Origin: an uncultured Chlorobiaceae bacterium
GTDB lineage: Bacteria; Bacteroidota; Chlorobiia; Chlorobiales; Chlorobiaceae
Direction: 5' to 3'
DNA length: 64,000 nt
Assembly: GCA_903882665.1 (NCBI GenBank)
Contig: CAIRXW010000038.1
Span: 47,686 to 111,685, forward strand
The notes under the pieces were generated by a model. The model saw nothing but the letters and a program-made list of their open reading frames with translations, was not told the origin of the DNA and made no database searches. The position numbers and the translations under genes are program-made. Positions 1 through 8,727 of this stretch are shown piece by piece. The first letter of the stretch is position 1. Every line of letters begins with the position of its first letter.

Positions 1-476
1 CCCTCCGCTTTATCAACTCCTCCCAATTGGCCGAGCTTCTGGGAAGCTGCGGACTTCTCTCCGGAGGCATTGACCTTGCCCTCCTTGGCGAGTCGATGCA
101 CTTCAGGCCGGTCAAAGGAATGCTCATGGGCTTTATGGACATGGTTTTTGAGCAGGATGGCCGCTACTACCTGCTCGACTGGAAATCAAACCATCTGGGC
201 AACAGCCTTGACGATTACGGGGAGGATGGCATGAGGCAGGCCATGCAAAAAAACCTCTACCCGCTGCAATACCTGCTCTATAGTGTGGCGCTCAATCGCT
301 ACCTTTCGTTGCGGATCAAGAACTACCGGTACAGCAGCCATTTTGGTGGAGTGATCTATGTTTTTTTGCGCGGAGTGAGCATGGAGCATGGTGAAGAGCG
401 AGGCTTTTTCCGTGACGTGCCCCCCCAAGGGTTGATTGATGCGTTGACCAATCTGTTGATAGAGGAGAGAGGATAA
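1..476 (+). CDS. recB: RecB, C-terminal nuclease domain (5' end outside window)
   Basis: This is the last roughly 158 codons of the RecBCD beta subunit; the reading frame is open from base 3, so the TTG 'start' in the ORF track is only internal. The fragment is the nuclease domain: GFMDMVF supplies one metal-binding Asp, LDWKSN supplies the second Asp and the catalytic Lys, and YPLQYLLYSVAL is the QxxxY element of RecB-type nucleases. The C-terminal HFGGVIYVFLRG block also matches RecB. It degrades and processes DNA ends during double-strand break repair together with RecC and RecD. It ends three bases before recD, so the two are almost certainly co-transcribed. Confidence 0.93.
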   Translation, partial: LRFINSSQLAELLGSCGLLSGGIDLALLGESMHFRPVKGMLMGFMDMVFEQDGRYYLLDWKSNHLGNSLDDYGEDGMRQAMQKNLYPLQYLLYSVALNRYLSLRIKNYRYSSHFGGVIYVFLRGVSMEHGEERGFFRDVPPQGLIDALTNLLIEERG

Positions 477-479
477 AAT

Positions 480-2201
480 ATGGGCATAGAGTATCAGGAG
501 CGGGCCATCGACCGCCATTTTGCGGCATTTATCTGCCGTGCTGCTGCCGGTGAGGTGAGCGATCTTTTTCGTCTTCTGGTCTCCCTTGGAAGCAGCGCTG
601 TCGGGAAGGGGAGCAGTTGTTTTAACCTTGCCGATCTTGAGGGAGAGAGCATCGTGGTTGGAAAGCGGGAGTTTCTTCTGCCCCGGTTTGAAGGGCTGGT
701 AAAGCTTTTGAAGGACAGTCCGGCCGTCGGTTTGCCGGGCGGGCCGCCTTGCCCTCTCGTGCTTGACGGCTCCGGTCATCTCTACCTCTACCGTTACTGG
801 CAGTATGAGCAGGAGCTTGCAAGGAGAATTCTGCAAAAGGCGGGAGCTGCCTCTCCCAATCTTGATGAATATCTCCTGCTTGACGGCCTTGCACGACTTT
901 TTCCGGGGAGAGGGGAGCTTGACCGTCAAAAAGAGGCGGCTGTTGTTGCCCTGCACCGGCAGTTCTGCGTTATTTCAGGTGCGCCCGGCACTGGCAAAAC
1001 TTCGACGGTTGTCCGTATTCTTGTCTTGCTGCTTGAGCAGGATGGAGAGCGCAGGCAGCGGATTGCCATGGCCGCGCCTACGGGAAAGGCGGCTGCCCGG
1101 CTGAAACGATCCATACACGATATGAAGAACTCCCTCGATTGTTCTGATGAAGTCAAAGCGGCTATTCCTGATGATGTTGTCACCATTCACCGCCTGCTTG
1201 GCACTCTGGCAGGGTCGGCCCGTTTTCGCCATTCGCTCAAAAACCCTCTTCCATTTGATACGGTTATCATTGACGAGGCCTCAATGGTTGCACTGCCGAT
1301 GATGAGCGCCCTCGTCACTGCTCTCAGGCCCGACGCCCGACTTGTTCTTCTTGGTGACCGCGATCAGCTCGCTTCGGTTGAGCCGGGTTCGGTACTTGGA
1401 GATATTTGCCGTGCCGGATCAGAAACGCGGGCTTCACCACTGAGCGGTTCGCTGGTCATGCTTGAAAAAAATTATCGCTTTCAGGCAGGAAGCGGTATTG
1501 CTGAAATCAGCCGCGCCGTTAACGCCGGGCAGGAGAGTGAGGCGCTGGAGCTTTTGAAAAGCTGTGCGGGCGGCATCTCCTGGCAGAGGTCGCCAGCCCG
1601 TGAAGAGTTGCAGAGCTCTTTGGCAAAAAAAGTGGTAGAGGGATATCGGGGCTATCTTGAGGGCACTTCACCTCTGGATGCGCTGGAGCAGTTTGACCGT
1701 TTCAGGCTGCTTTGCGCCCTCCGTGAGGGCCCTTATGGGGTGGGAGGCCTCAACCATACCGTCGAGAGCATTCTTGACCGTGAAGGGCTGATAGGCCCGA
1801 AAGGGAGCTTTTACCGTGGCCGTCCCCTCATGATTACGGTCAACAACCATCCAATGCAGCTTTTTAATGGCGATACCGGCATACTGTTCCCCGATTCGGA
1901 AAATGGCGGGGAGCTCAGGGCATTTTTTCCCGCTCCCGATGGGGGCGCCCGAAGCATTGCGCCGGAACGCTTGCCGCAGCATGAAACAGCTTATGCCATA
2001 ACCATCCATAAAAGCCAGGGCTCGGAGTTTGGGCGGGTACTGATGATTTTGCCTCCGGTTGATGGAGAGCTGATGACAAGGGAGCTGCTCTATACCGGCA
2101 TCACAAGGGCGAAAGAGAGCGTAGAGATTTGGGCGAATGAGGAGGTTTTTTGTGCAGCAGTCAGGAAAAAAACAAAAAGAAGCTCCGGGTTTAATTTTTA
2201 A
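480..2201 (+). CDS. recD: RecD, exodeoxyribonuclease V alpha subunit
   Basis: A 573-aa superfamily 1 (5'-3') helicase subunit of RecBCD. Visible motifs in order: Walker A GAPGTGKT near residue 167, motif Ia AAPTGKAAARL, Walker B VIIDEASM, motif III LLGDRDQLASVEPGSVLGD, and near the C-terminus [10 protein letters not shown] followed by LLYTGITRAKE. The length is typical for RecD and shorter than RecD2, whose gene is also in this window. The ATG lies three bases after the recB stop. An N-terminal domain of about 150 residues precedes the motor, as in E. coli RecD. I see nothing broken. Confidence 0.93.
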   Translation: MGIEYQERAIDRHFAAFICRAAAGEVSDLFRLLVSLGSSAVGKGSSCFNLADLEGESIVVGKREFLLPRFEGLVKLLKDSPAVGLPGGPPCPLVLDGSGHLYLYRYWQYEQELARRILQKAGAASPNLDEYLLLDGLARLFPGRGELDRQKEAAVVALHRQFCVISGAPGTGKTSTVVRILVLLLEQDGERRQRIAMAAPTGKAAARLKRSIHDMKNSLDCSDEVKAAIPDDVVTIHRLLGTLAGSARFRHSLKNPLPFDTVIIDEASMVALPMMSALVTALRPDARLVLLGDRDQLASVEPGSVLGDICRAGSETRASPLSGSLVMLEKNYRFQAGSGIAEISRAVNAGQESEALELLKSCAGGISWQRSPAREELQSSLAKKVVEGYRGYLEGTSPLDALEQFDRFRLLCALREGPYGVGGLNHTVESILDREGLIGPKGSFYRGRPLMITVNNHPMQLFNGDTGILFPDSENGGELRAFFPAPDGGARSIAPERLPQHETAYAITIHKSQGSEFGRVLMILPPVDGELMTRELLYTGITRAKESVEIWANEEVFCAAVRKKTKRSSGFNF

Positions 2202-2353
2202 TACTTTTTGTGCGCAGGAAATAAGGGAAATGATCGTCATAAGTTACAGAGGCCGGAAGTGACCGGAAATAAGGCGGTGGAGCAGGCCTCTTACTTATAA
2301 CAGTTTTGAAAAGTTTTGATCACTGAACAATATCGTAAAACAGGAGAATCGCA

Positions 2354-2848
2354 ATGAAAAAACAGATCTGGCTGGCGGCAGGAATTGCAGGCATGCTTCT
2401 CGGAAGCCCTGCTGCAAACGCAGAAGTAAATGTCCGTATCGGTGGGGGTGATAGGCCGCCCTCTTTTGTTCTTCACAGTCGTCCGAATTTTATCAATATC
2501 CCCAATCTTGGCTTTTCCGTTTCGGTAGGAGGTACTCAGGATGTTATCAGCTTTGGCGATCGTTACTATGTCAACCATAATGGCCGGTGGTATGTAGCTT
2601 CAAATTTCCGCGGACCGTGGATTCTTGTCCATGAGGGGAGACTTCCGAGGCAGATTGGACGTCATCGCTGGGAAGAGATAAGGAATTATCGTGATGTCGA
2701 GTATCGTCGCCACGAAGGAAGGGGTAACCGCGACAACAACAACAACTTCCACAACAATAACCAGAACAATTCTGACGGCAGAGGCCAAAATGACGGCAGG
2801 GGCCAGAATGATGGCAGAGGTCAAAATGATGGCGGCAGAAGAAACTGA
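2354..2848 (+). CDS. Exported Asn/Gly/Arg-rich protein, first of a three-gene paralogous set
   Basis: A 164-aa protein of unknown function. The N-terminus MKKQIWLAAGIAGMLL...ANA is a clear Sec signal peptide cleaved near residue 23. The middle contains a block (FSVSVGG, then GDRYYVNHNGRWYV, then RGPWILVHEGRLP) that recurs almost residue for residue in the minus-strand protein ending at 3333. The tail is low complexity: NNNNFHNNNQNN and then GRGQNDGRGQND-type repeats. AGGAG sits seven bases before the ATG. A strong terminator follows. It stands alone on its strand and probably acts in the periplasm or on the surface; I do not recognise a named family. Confidence 0.8.
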   Translation: MKKQIWLAAGIAGMLLGSPAANAEVNVRIGGGDRPPSFVLHSRPNFINIPNLGFSVSVGGTQDVISFGDRYYVNHNGRWYVASNFRGPWILVHEGRLPRQIGRHRWEEIRNYRDVEYRRHEGRGNRDNNNNFHNNNQNNSDGRGQNDGRGQNDGRGQNDGGRRN

Positions 2849-2869
2849 ATTCGGTTATAGCTCTTAAAC

Positions 2870-2909
2870 AAAAAGAGGGAACTGTCGTTGTTGTCAGTTC
2901 CCTCTTTTT
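2870..2909 (+). terminator. Strong intrinsic terminator
   Basis: A perfect 15-bp stem, AAAAAGAGGGAACTG (2870-2884) with CAGTTCCCTCTTTTT (2895-2909), encloses a 10-nt loop. The A- and T-rich ends make it work in both directions, so it can end the 2354 gene and also the converging minus-strand gene at 2956. Confidence 0.9.
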
Positions 2910-2955
2910 GTTATCAATTATTTCGTCATCGTGACAATGGTCGCAAATTTACTTT

Positions 2956-3222
2956 TCAGTATCTTCTGTCATGGCGATGCTCGTGACGACGCTCGAAGTC
3001 ATGCCGACGACGTCTCTCTTCCTCACGCCACCGTCTTCTTCTTTCCTCGCGATCATAAAAGTCCCTGCGATACTCGCCTCTGTCATGCCGATGTTCATAA
3101 CGGCGATACCCTTCGTCATGCCGATGCCTGAAACCATCACCGTAATGCGCCTGAGCGGTAAACTGTGGCATACAAAGAAGCATTCCGGCAATTCCGGTAA
3201 TCAACCAGATCTTTTTTTTCAT
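2956..3222 (-). CDS. Small exported His/Arg-rich protein, second of the paralogous set
   Basis: An 88-aa protein with the same N-terminal sequence style as its neighbours (MKKKIWLITGIAGMLL, signal peptide ending near TAQA). The mature part is almost entirely charged: HRHDEGYRRYEHRHDRGEYRRDF, then long Arg/Glu runs such as REERRRRWREEERRRRHD. The His-rich stretches could bind metal, but that is a guess. Two ATGs are adjacent; the second (3222) keeps the same seven-base spacing to AGGAG seen in both paralogs, so I prefer it over 3225. No catalytic motif is visible. Confidence 0.7.
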   Translation of the reverse strand: MKKKIWLITGIAGMLLCMPQFTAQAHYGDGFRHRHDEGYRRYEHRHDRGEYRRDFYDREERRRRWREEERRRRHDFERRHEHRHDRRY

Positions 3223-3332
3223 CATTCATCTCCTTTTAATGTTGTTTATGCTTGACCAGAATTTAGTATATAAGGCGATAAAGCATTTATTTATTAAACG
3301 GTAAGCGGCGAATTCCTTACGGTCATCCCGCT

Positions 3333-3986
3333 CTATCTTCCGCCCCTGCCATCACCGTCATGTTGTCCTCTACCGCCATCTCTGCCACCGTCTCTACCGC
3401 CGTCTCTGCCACCGTCTCTACCGCCGTCTCTGCCGCCGTCTCTACCGCCGTCTCTACCGCCATCCCTGCCACCGTCTCTGCCACCGTCTCTGCCGCCATC
3501 TCTGCCGCCGTCTCTGCCGCCGTCTCTGCCGCCGTCTCTGCCGCCATCCCTGTAGTGGCGATCATAGCGTCGGTTCATATCGTCCCAGTATCTGCGGTCA
3601 TGACGGCGGTACTCATCATCACGGTACCTCCATACATCACCACGATGCCTTCTTATTTTGTAAGGAAGGTCGTAATCCATGATCAGTATCCAGTCACCAC
3701 GATAGTCACCGGAGACGTACCAGCTTCCATCACGATGCAGGTAATAGCGGTCGCCGTAGTAGATGATGTCATAGGGTCCGCCTACAGATACGGAGAAACC
3801 CCGATCTCTGAGATAGATAAAGTCCGGACGCCTGTCGACAATAAAAGCTGGTATATGCCGCCCTCTCTCACCAATACCGATACGTACGTCACCGACACGT
3901 AAACCGACTTCGGCTTGGCTAACGGTTGGTGGATTAGCGCAAAACATTCCCGCAATCCCTGCAACAAGCCAGATCTGTTTTTTCAT
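3333..3986 (-). CDS. Exported protein with a long Gly-Gly-Arg-Asp repeat tail, third of the paralogous set
   Basis: About 217 aa. Signal peptide MKKQIWLVAGIAGMF...SQA, then a middle block shared with the 2354 protein: FSVSVGG, YGDRYYLHRDGSWYV, YRGDWILIMDYDLPYKIRRHR. The region after that is rich in Arg, Tyr and Asp, and the C-terminal third is an uninterrupted GGRD repeat encoded by 12-bp tandem units, ending in GQHDGDGRGGR. The ATG at 3986 is chosen because GGGAG lies seven bases upstream; the ATG at 3992 would sit almost on top of it. Likely an extracytoplasmic, highly charged, unstructured tail on a small folded domain. Function unknown. Confidence 0.75.
   Translation of the reverse strand: MKKQIWLVAGIAGMFCANPPTVSQAEVGLRVGDVRIGIGERGRHIPAFIVDRRPDFIYLRDRGFSVSVGGPYDIIYYGDRYYLHRDGSWYVSGDYRGDWILIMDYDLPYKIRRHRGDVWRYRDDEYRRHDRRYWDDMNRRYDRHYRDGGRDGGRDGGRDGGRDGGRDGGRDGGRDGGRDGGRDGGRDGGRDGGRDGGRDGGRDGGRGQHDGDGRGGR
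3371..3550 (-). repeat. Fifteen 12-bp tandem units encoding GGRD
   Basis: On the plus strand the unit is TRCCRCCRTCYC, for example taccgccgtctc or tgccaccgtctc, repeated fifteen times without interruption over 180 bp. Differences between units fall at only a few positions (t/a/g at the second base, a/g at the sixth and ninth, one t/c). On the coding strand each unit reads RDGG in frame, so loss or gain of units changes tail length without breaking the frame. The six-frame track gives long shadow ORFs on both strands here for this reason. Confidence 0.95.
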
Positions 3987-4493
3987 AGTCATTCTCCCGT
4001 TAACATTTTGTTTAATTGTGACAACACCGCAAACACTCTCTGTTATATTGAAAAGCTATATTTTTTTTGCCGAGCGATCAATGAAAAACTGCTGATAAGC
4101 CTTTATTGCCATTTTTTTTACATTCGCATTTACAGTATCAAAACGATTTATAATTCTGATCGTCATAAAAAAGATCAGATGAAAAAAACCGGAACAGGTC
4201 ACAAGAGAGCAATAGCAAACAATCAAAGACGTTAGCAAAACAACCTAATCAAATTTAACGTAATTAAGTTCAACTTTTCCGGACTTTTTTTTCAATGAAT
4301 CAGATTATTTCGCAGATCGAAGAAGAGCCCTGTCACGCCCTGGGTGGCGGAATCGTTTTAAAGAGCATAAGGGATTTATATATTTAACGTTATTTCATCT
4401 ATACGGTTAACTCTCTTATCGAAAGCAACGGGATGATCCCCCGTGAAAGCATTTTCAGCAAACTGACTGACCGCCAGATTTACAGGAGCATCA
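3987..4493. other. 500-bp intergenic stretch, no gene seen
   Basis: AT-rich DNA between the minus-strand exported protein and the AlbA_2-type gene. ORFs on either strand (3915-4235, 4056-4238, 4376-4759) show no recognisable protein and overlap neighbours or shadow them. It must contain the promoters of both divergent neighbours. The string tttaacgtaatta at 4255 recurs near 21178, which may only reflect common AT-rich sequence. Confidence 0.5.
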
Positions 4494-6377
4494 ATGAATG
4501 AATTTCTGAACAACATTATTACAAAATCCGACGGTAAAACACTCGAATTCAAGCGAGACAGCGCCTCACCCACACTGTTGATGAAAACGCTGGTGGCGTT
4601 TGCCAACACTGCAGGCGGCAGGCTGATTATCGGAGTGGGTGACGACCGCCAAATTGTCGGCCTGAAAGCTCCACTCGACGAAGAGGAGAGGCTTCGCAGT
4701 CTGATTGCCGACTCCATTGCTCCCCATCTTTTTTCCAATATAGAACTCATTACCATCAACGAAACAACACTTCTTGTGGTGGAGGTGTTTGTCAGCGCAC
4801 TGCGTCCGCACTGGTTGAAAGCTGAAGGTCATGAACAGGGCGTTTATGTCCGTATTGGCTGCTCTAATGTGCAGGCAGACAGGGCACTGATCGCTGAACT
4901 TGGCCGCTCGGCAGAGGGGATCTCTTTTGACGAAATGCCTATGGCGGAACTGAGTAAAGATGATCTTGACTTGGTCGCTGTCCAGAAATTTTTTGCCAGC
5001 GACTGGCGATTGGACGAACAGGCGCTTGTTACCATCAAACTTCTCACCTCTTACCAGAGAAGGCTGGTGCCTACCAGGGGCGCCATACTGCTGTTTGGAA
5101 AAGAGCGTGCACTCCATTTTTCAGACTGCTGGGTGCAATGCGGACGATTTACAGGAACAGACAAAGCTCTCCTTTTTGACCATAGTGACATTCACGACCA
5201 CTTGCCCCAGGCGGTTGACGGTATCATGCAGTTTTTCCGTAAACACACAAGGCAAGAGGCAGCCATACCGCTCCCCATTCTGAGGGAAGTTGCCATCAAT
5301 GCACTGATGCATGCCGACTATTCCCAGCGTGGAGCCCCGATTCGTATCGCATTTTTTGATGACAGGATTGAAATTGAAAATCCAGGAACCCTTTTGGCTG
5401 GCATGACCCTAGAGAGCATGAAACAAGGCTCATCGAGAATCCGTAATCATGTCATTGCCAGAGTCTTCCGCGAACTCAAACTCACTGAACGATGGGGCTG
5501 TGGCATAAGCTTTATTTTCAGTGAAGCAGAGGCTCTTGGATTGCCCGAACCGCAGATTATGGAGATTGGTATACGGATACGGGTCACCGTACATTTAGCA
5601 GCGGCGACCACTGTTTTTGGTGGTCAGGCACAAGAGAAACAAGAGAACCTGCGCGAGGCACAAGAATATAAAGATAGCGAGGCACAAGATAAAAGGCACA
5701 AGAGTTGTGCCAGTGAAGCACAAGGTGGCGAGGAGTTAAAAGAGCTGAAAAAGGTACAAGTAAGAGGGGAAGTGGACATTCATATTCTTGCAGCATGTTC
5801 TGTCGAGCCGCTTTCATCAACGGAGATTGCCCATACGCTCGGGCACAAGCAGTTGAGTGGCAATATCCGCAAAGCTCTCCCTCGTCTCAGGGATTCAGGT
5901 CTTCTTGCCTATACTATTCCTGAAAGTCATAACAGTCGCCTGCAGAAATACCGGATAACCGAAAGTGGAAGGGCCGCTCTTTTAACTTGTACCTCCATCA
6001 CCGACACAGAAAAGGAACGGTCGTTAGCACAAGTCAGAGATTCAGGTAAAGCACAAGATGAGCATAGTGTCGGGGCACAAGTGCCGCTATTATTTGAGGC
6101 ACAAGACGAGTTCGGCGAAGTGGCACAAGTTCACCTGCTGATTCTTTCAACTTGTTCCACCTCACCACTCTCATCAGCGGAAATTGCCAATGCTCTCGGG
6201 CACAAGCAATTGAGCGGAAACCTCCGTAAAGCCATTCCGCAACTCCGAATAGCCGGATTGCTTCAATACACTATTCCTGAAAAACCCAACAGCAGGCTAC
6301 AGAGATACCGTCTCACAGCAAAAGGCAGGGCATTGTTGAGTGCAAAACGGTTTTCAGCTTTAATGGTTACTGAGTAA
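4494..6377 (+). CDS. AlbA_2 / RecG-like ATPase-type transcriptional regulator with duplicated C-terminal HTH units
   Basis: 627 aa. Residues 1-130 form an AlbA_2 (Schlafen/divergent AAA-4) DNA-binding domain: KTLEFKRD, FANTAGGRLIIGVGDD. Residues about 230-370 form the HATPase_c_4-type domain seen in this family: LREVAINALMHADYSQRGAPIRIAFFDDRIEIENPG. After residue 380 the protein changes to a charged, Ala-Gln-rich linker and then two near-identical winged-helix units, each with LGHKQLSGN and a following NSRLQKYR or NSRLQRYR block. AGGAG lies five bases before the ATG. Family members are usually predicted regulators, sometimes phage or toxin-linked; the ligand is unknown. The linkers carry a striking repeated heptamer at DNA level, described separately. 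Confidence 0.8.
   Translation: MNEFLNNIITKSDGKTLEFKRDSASPTLLMKTLVAFANTAGGRLIIGVGDDRQIVGLKAPLDEEERLRSLIADSIAPHLFSNIELITINETTLLVVEVFVSALRPHWLKAEGHEQGVYVRIGCSNVQADRALIAELGRSAEGISFDEMPMAELSKDDLDLVAVQKFFASDWRLDEQALVTIKLLTSYQRRLVPTRGAILLFGKERALHFSDCWVQCGRFTGTDKALLFDHSDIHDHLPQAVDGIMQFFRKHTRQEAAIPLPILREVAINALMHADYSQRGAPIRIAFFDDRIEIENPGTLLAGMTLESMKQGSSRIRNHVIARVFRELKLTERWGCGISFIFSEAEALGLPEPQIMEIGIRIRVTVHLAAATTVFGGQAQEKQENLREAQEYKDSEAQDKRHKSCASEAQGGEELKELKKVQVRGEVDIHILAACSVEPLSSTEIAHTLGHKQLSGNIRKALPRLRDSGLLAYTIPESHNSRLQKYRITESGRAALLTCTSITDTEKERSLAQVRDSGKAQDEHSVGAQVPLLFEAQDEFGEVAQVHLLILSTCSTSPLSSAEIANALGHKQLSGNLRKAIPQLRIAGLLQYTIPEKPNSRLQRYRLTAKGRALLSAKRFSALMVTE
5781..6339 (+). repeat. Internal duplication: two ~200-bp winged-helix units
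   Basis: 5781-5982 and 6138-6339, 357 bp apart, encode the same module. Both contain cgggcacaagca[g/a]ttgag[t/c]gg and the protein string LGHKQLSGN, then a leucine-rich recognition region and a KYRIT or RYRLT ending. The copies have diverged at many third positions, so the duplication is not recent. Between them runs a linker with several copies of gcacaag. Confidence 0.85.
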
Positions 6378-6483
6378 TATTTGTGGATTTTTGGGGTGCC
6401 GTGGAACGATTATGATTATTTCTATATTTCATGTATATATTTAGTGTGGCTTTTTCGCGGCTTTATATATAAAAAATGTACCC

Positions 6484-8604
6484 ATGAACCATTCCTGTAA
6501 CAGGCTGGATATTGGTCATAAGGAACTCAGGCATAAGGAGGATTCGCTCATAAACAGCGAACCGTGTCAGAGGTCCCTCATTAATTTCATGCGGAATGGT
6601 TATGCCTACTGTCAGGTTATTTTCGAAGAGGGATGCCCTTTAGATTTTATTTATAAAGAGGTTAATGCCTGTTACGAAAATTTTATATGCCTGAAAAATA
6701 TTGCCGGGCGAAAAGCCTCAGAGATTTTTCCTGGAGCAGTGAAGTCATATAGGGAGTTTATTGAGAAGCAGGTGTGGGTAGCTGAGACGGGGATTTCTGA
6801 TCGATTTGAAATCTATATGGACTCACTGAAGTTATGGTTGGACATTTCTGTCTGCAGTCCCAAAAAGGGGTATTTCGTTTCGATGATCGATAACATAACT
6901 GAACGCAAGCAGGCTGAGGAGGCTTTGCGTGAAAGCGAATCGCGATTCAGGAAACTGTTTCAGGAGCATTCCGCCATCATGATGGTTATTGAGCCTGATA
7001 CTGGCCGAATAGTGGATGCCAATTTTGCAGCGGCCGGTTTTTATGGCTGGTCGGTTAAAGAACTCCGCAGGATGTATGTACAGGAAATTAATACACTCCC
7101 TTCTGAAGAGGTGAAAAAGGAGATGGAAAAGAGCTGTTCATTGGTGCAAAATTACTTTTTATTCCGTCACCGCAGGGCCGACGGTTCAATTCGTGATGTG
7201 GATGTTTTCAGCAACAAGGTCAATATTGCCGGGAAGCCTCTTCTCTATTCAGTTATCCATGACGTCACCGAGCGCATGCGTTACGAATTTTTAGTGACTT
7301 TCAGGCTCCGTATTCTTCAGTTGGCCGAAACCTCTTCGGTGCAAGTGTTGCTCCAAACGGCACTTGATGAGGCGCAACGGCTGACACAAAGCACCATCGG
7401 GTTTGTCTTTTTTCTTTCGAAAGACCAGATGTCACTTTCTCTGCAGGCTTGCTCACCAAACTCCCAGTGCAGTATGGATGGAAAGGGAGAAGAGACTCTA
7501 CTGGACAATGCTGGATTATGGGCTGATGCCGTACGTGAACGCAGAACAGTCATTGAGAACGACTGTTCTGTACTCTCGAACAGCAAAGATATACCTGAAT
7601 GCTATCTTCAGGTGAAACGAGAACTTGTTGTTCCCATTATTCGTGATGACAGGGTTGTGGCAATTATGGGTATCGGAAACAAACCAGGAGAATATGACGA
7701 GAGCGATGTTGACTGGGCAGATATTCTTGTCAACCTGACATGGGACATTGTTGCAAAAATAATTGCCGAGGAAGAGCGGGAAAAACTGCACATTCAGCTT
7801 CATCATTCACAGAAAATGGATATGGTTTGCCAGCTTGCTGCAGGCCTTGCGCATGAAATCAACAATCCCCTGAACTTTATTGCCATTAATTTTGCAAACA
7901 TTCAGGAGGCTGTTTCTGATTTAAAAATAATGGTTAAGGAGTATCAAGCCGTCACCAAAAAACTTGAGGCAGGGGCATTCTCCCCGCTCGACCTCCAAAA
8001 ACTGCATCAAAAAGAAGCTGAACTCGCTCTTGATACGCTGGTCAATGATATTCCGGTTATTCTTGCTGAATCACGACGTGGTTTTGATCGGACAACATCC
8101 ATTATCAACAGAATTCGAAACCTCTCTCACCAGGAGACCGTTGATAAAAAGGTTGCTTTCGATATCAACAAGGGAATCATCGATATTCTCGCTCTTACGC
8201 GTCATGAATACCGTTTGTGTGCCAACATCAAAACCGCTCTCGGGAAGGTGCCGCTTTTTCATTGCAACCCGGAGCAGATCAAACAGGTGCTTTTTAACCT
8301 GATTATCAACAGTGTCCACGCTATCCAGTCACAACGGCGGAGATCAAACGGTATAATCACTATAAATACCTGGTTCGACAGCGCCAATATCTCTTGCTCC
8401 ATCACCGATGACGGGCCTGGCATACCCGATGCAATCCTGAAAAACATTTTCAACCCCTTTTTTACTACTAAAAGCCCTGGCAAAGGCACGGGACTTGGAC
8501 TGAGTATTACCTGGGATATTATTGTTGCCAAGCATAACGGCACGATTTCCGTTGAGACCCCTGCCGAAGGCGGAACTGTTTTTACTTTTTCTTTTCCGAG
8601 GTAA
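6484..8604 (+). CDS. PAS-PAS-GAF sensor histidine kinase
   Basis: 706 aa and apparently cytoplasmic: no membrane segment is visible. Order: N-terminal PAS-like domain ending at the DNITERKQAEEALRESE linker (residues 30-150), second PAS (about 155-265, ending VIHDVTERM), GAF (about 275-430), then HisKA with the phospho-acceptor in GLAHEINNPLNF near residue 457, and HATPase_c with N-box NLIINSVHAI, G1 DDGPGIPD, and GKGTGLGLSI. The dimerisation region is extended (about 80 extra residues between the H-box and ATPase), as in NtrB-like kinases with long DHp linkers. No receiver domain and no adjacent response regulator, so the partner lies elsewhere. Ligand unknown. Confidence 0.88.
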   Translation: MNHSCNRLDIGHKELRHKEDSLINSEPCQRSLINFMRNGYAYCQVIFEEGCPLDFIYKEVNACYENFICLKNIAGRKASEIFPGAVKSYREFIEKQVWVAETGISDRFEIYMDSLKLWLDISVCSPKKGYFVSMIDNITERKQAEEALRESESRFRKLFQEHSAIMMVIEPDTGRIVDANFAAAGFYGWSVKELRRMYVQEINTLPSEEVKKEMEKSCSLVQNYFLFRHRRADGSIRDVDVFSNKVNIAGKPLLYSVIHDVTERMRYEFLVTFRLRILQLAETSSVQVLLQTALDEAQRLTQSTIGFVFFLSKDQMSLSLQACSPNSQCSMDGKGEETLLDNAGLWADAVRERRTVIENDCSVLSNSKDIPECYLQVKRELVVPIIRDDRVVAIMGIGNKPGEYDESDVDWADILVNLTWDIVAKIIAEEEREKLHIQLHHSQKMDMVCQLAAGLAHEINNPLNFIAINFANIQEAVSDLKIMVKEYQAVTKKLEAGAFSPLDLQKLHQKEAELALDTLVNDIPVILAESRRGFDRTTSIINRIRNLSHQETVDKKVAFDINKGIIDILALTRHEYRLCANIKTALGKVPLFHCNPEQIKQVLFNLIINSVHAIQSQRRRSNGIITINTWFDSANISCSITDDGPGIPDAILKNIFNPFFTTKSPGKGTGLGLSITWDIIVAKHNGTISVETPAEGGTVFTFSFPR

Positions 8605-8727
8605 ATACTCTTAAAACAGGTGAAAAATATTTAAATATAGAGCCTCTTACAGCTTCGAATCAAGCCAAAGAATAGTAAATTCCATGGTTATGAAGATTTC
8701 CCCATAATTTTAAAGCCACACACCGCC

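Noticed and set aside
186-956. 256-codon minus-strand ORF
   Set aside because: Shadow of recB/recD, which are unambiguous on the plus strand.
3371-3550. CRISPR-like array
   Set aside because: Units of 12 bp with no spacers and in-frame coding; a coding tandem repeat.
3360-3902. 180-codon plus-strand ORF with long Ala/Val/Thr repeats
   Set aside because: It is the complement of the GGRD repeat gene; the 12-bp periodicity keeps several frames open. The minus strand has the signal peptide and the conserved domain.
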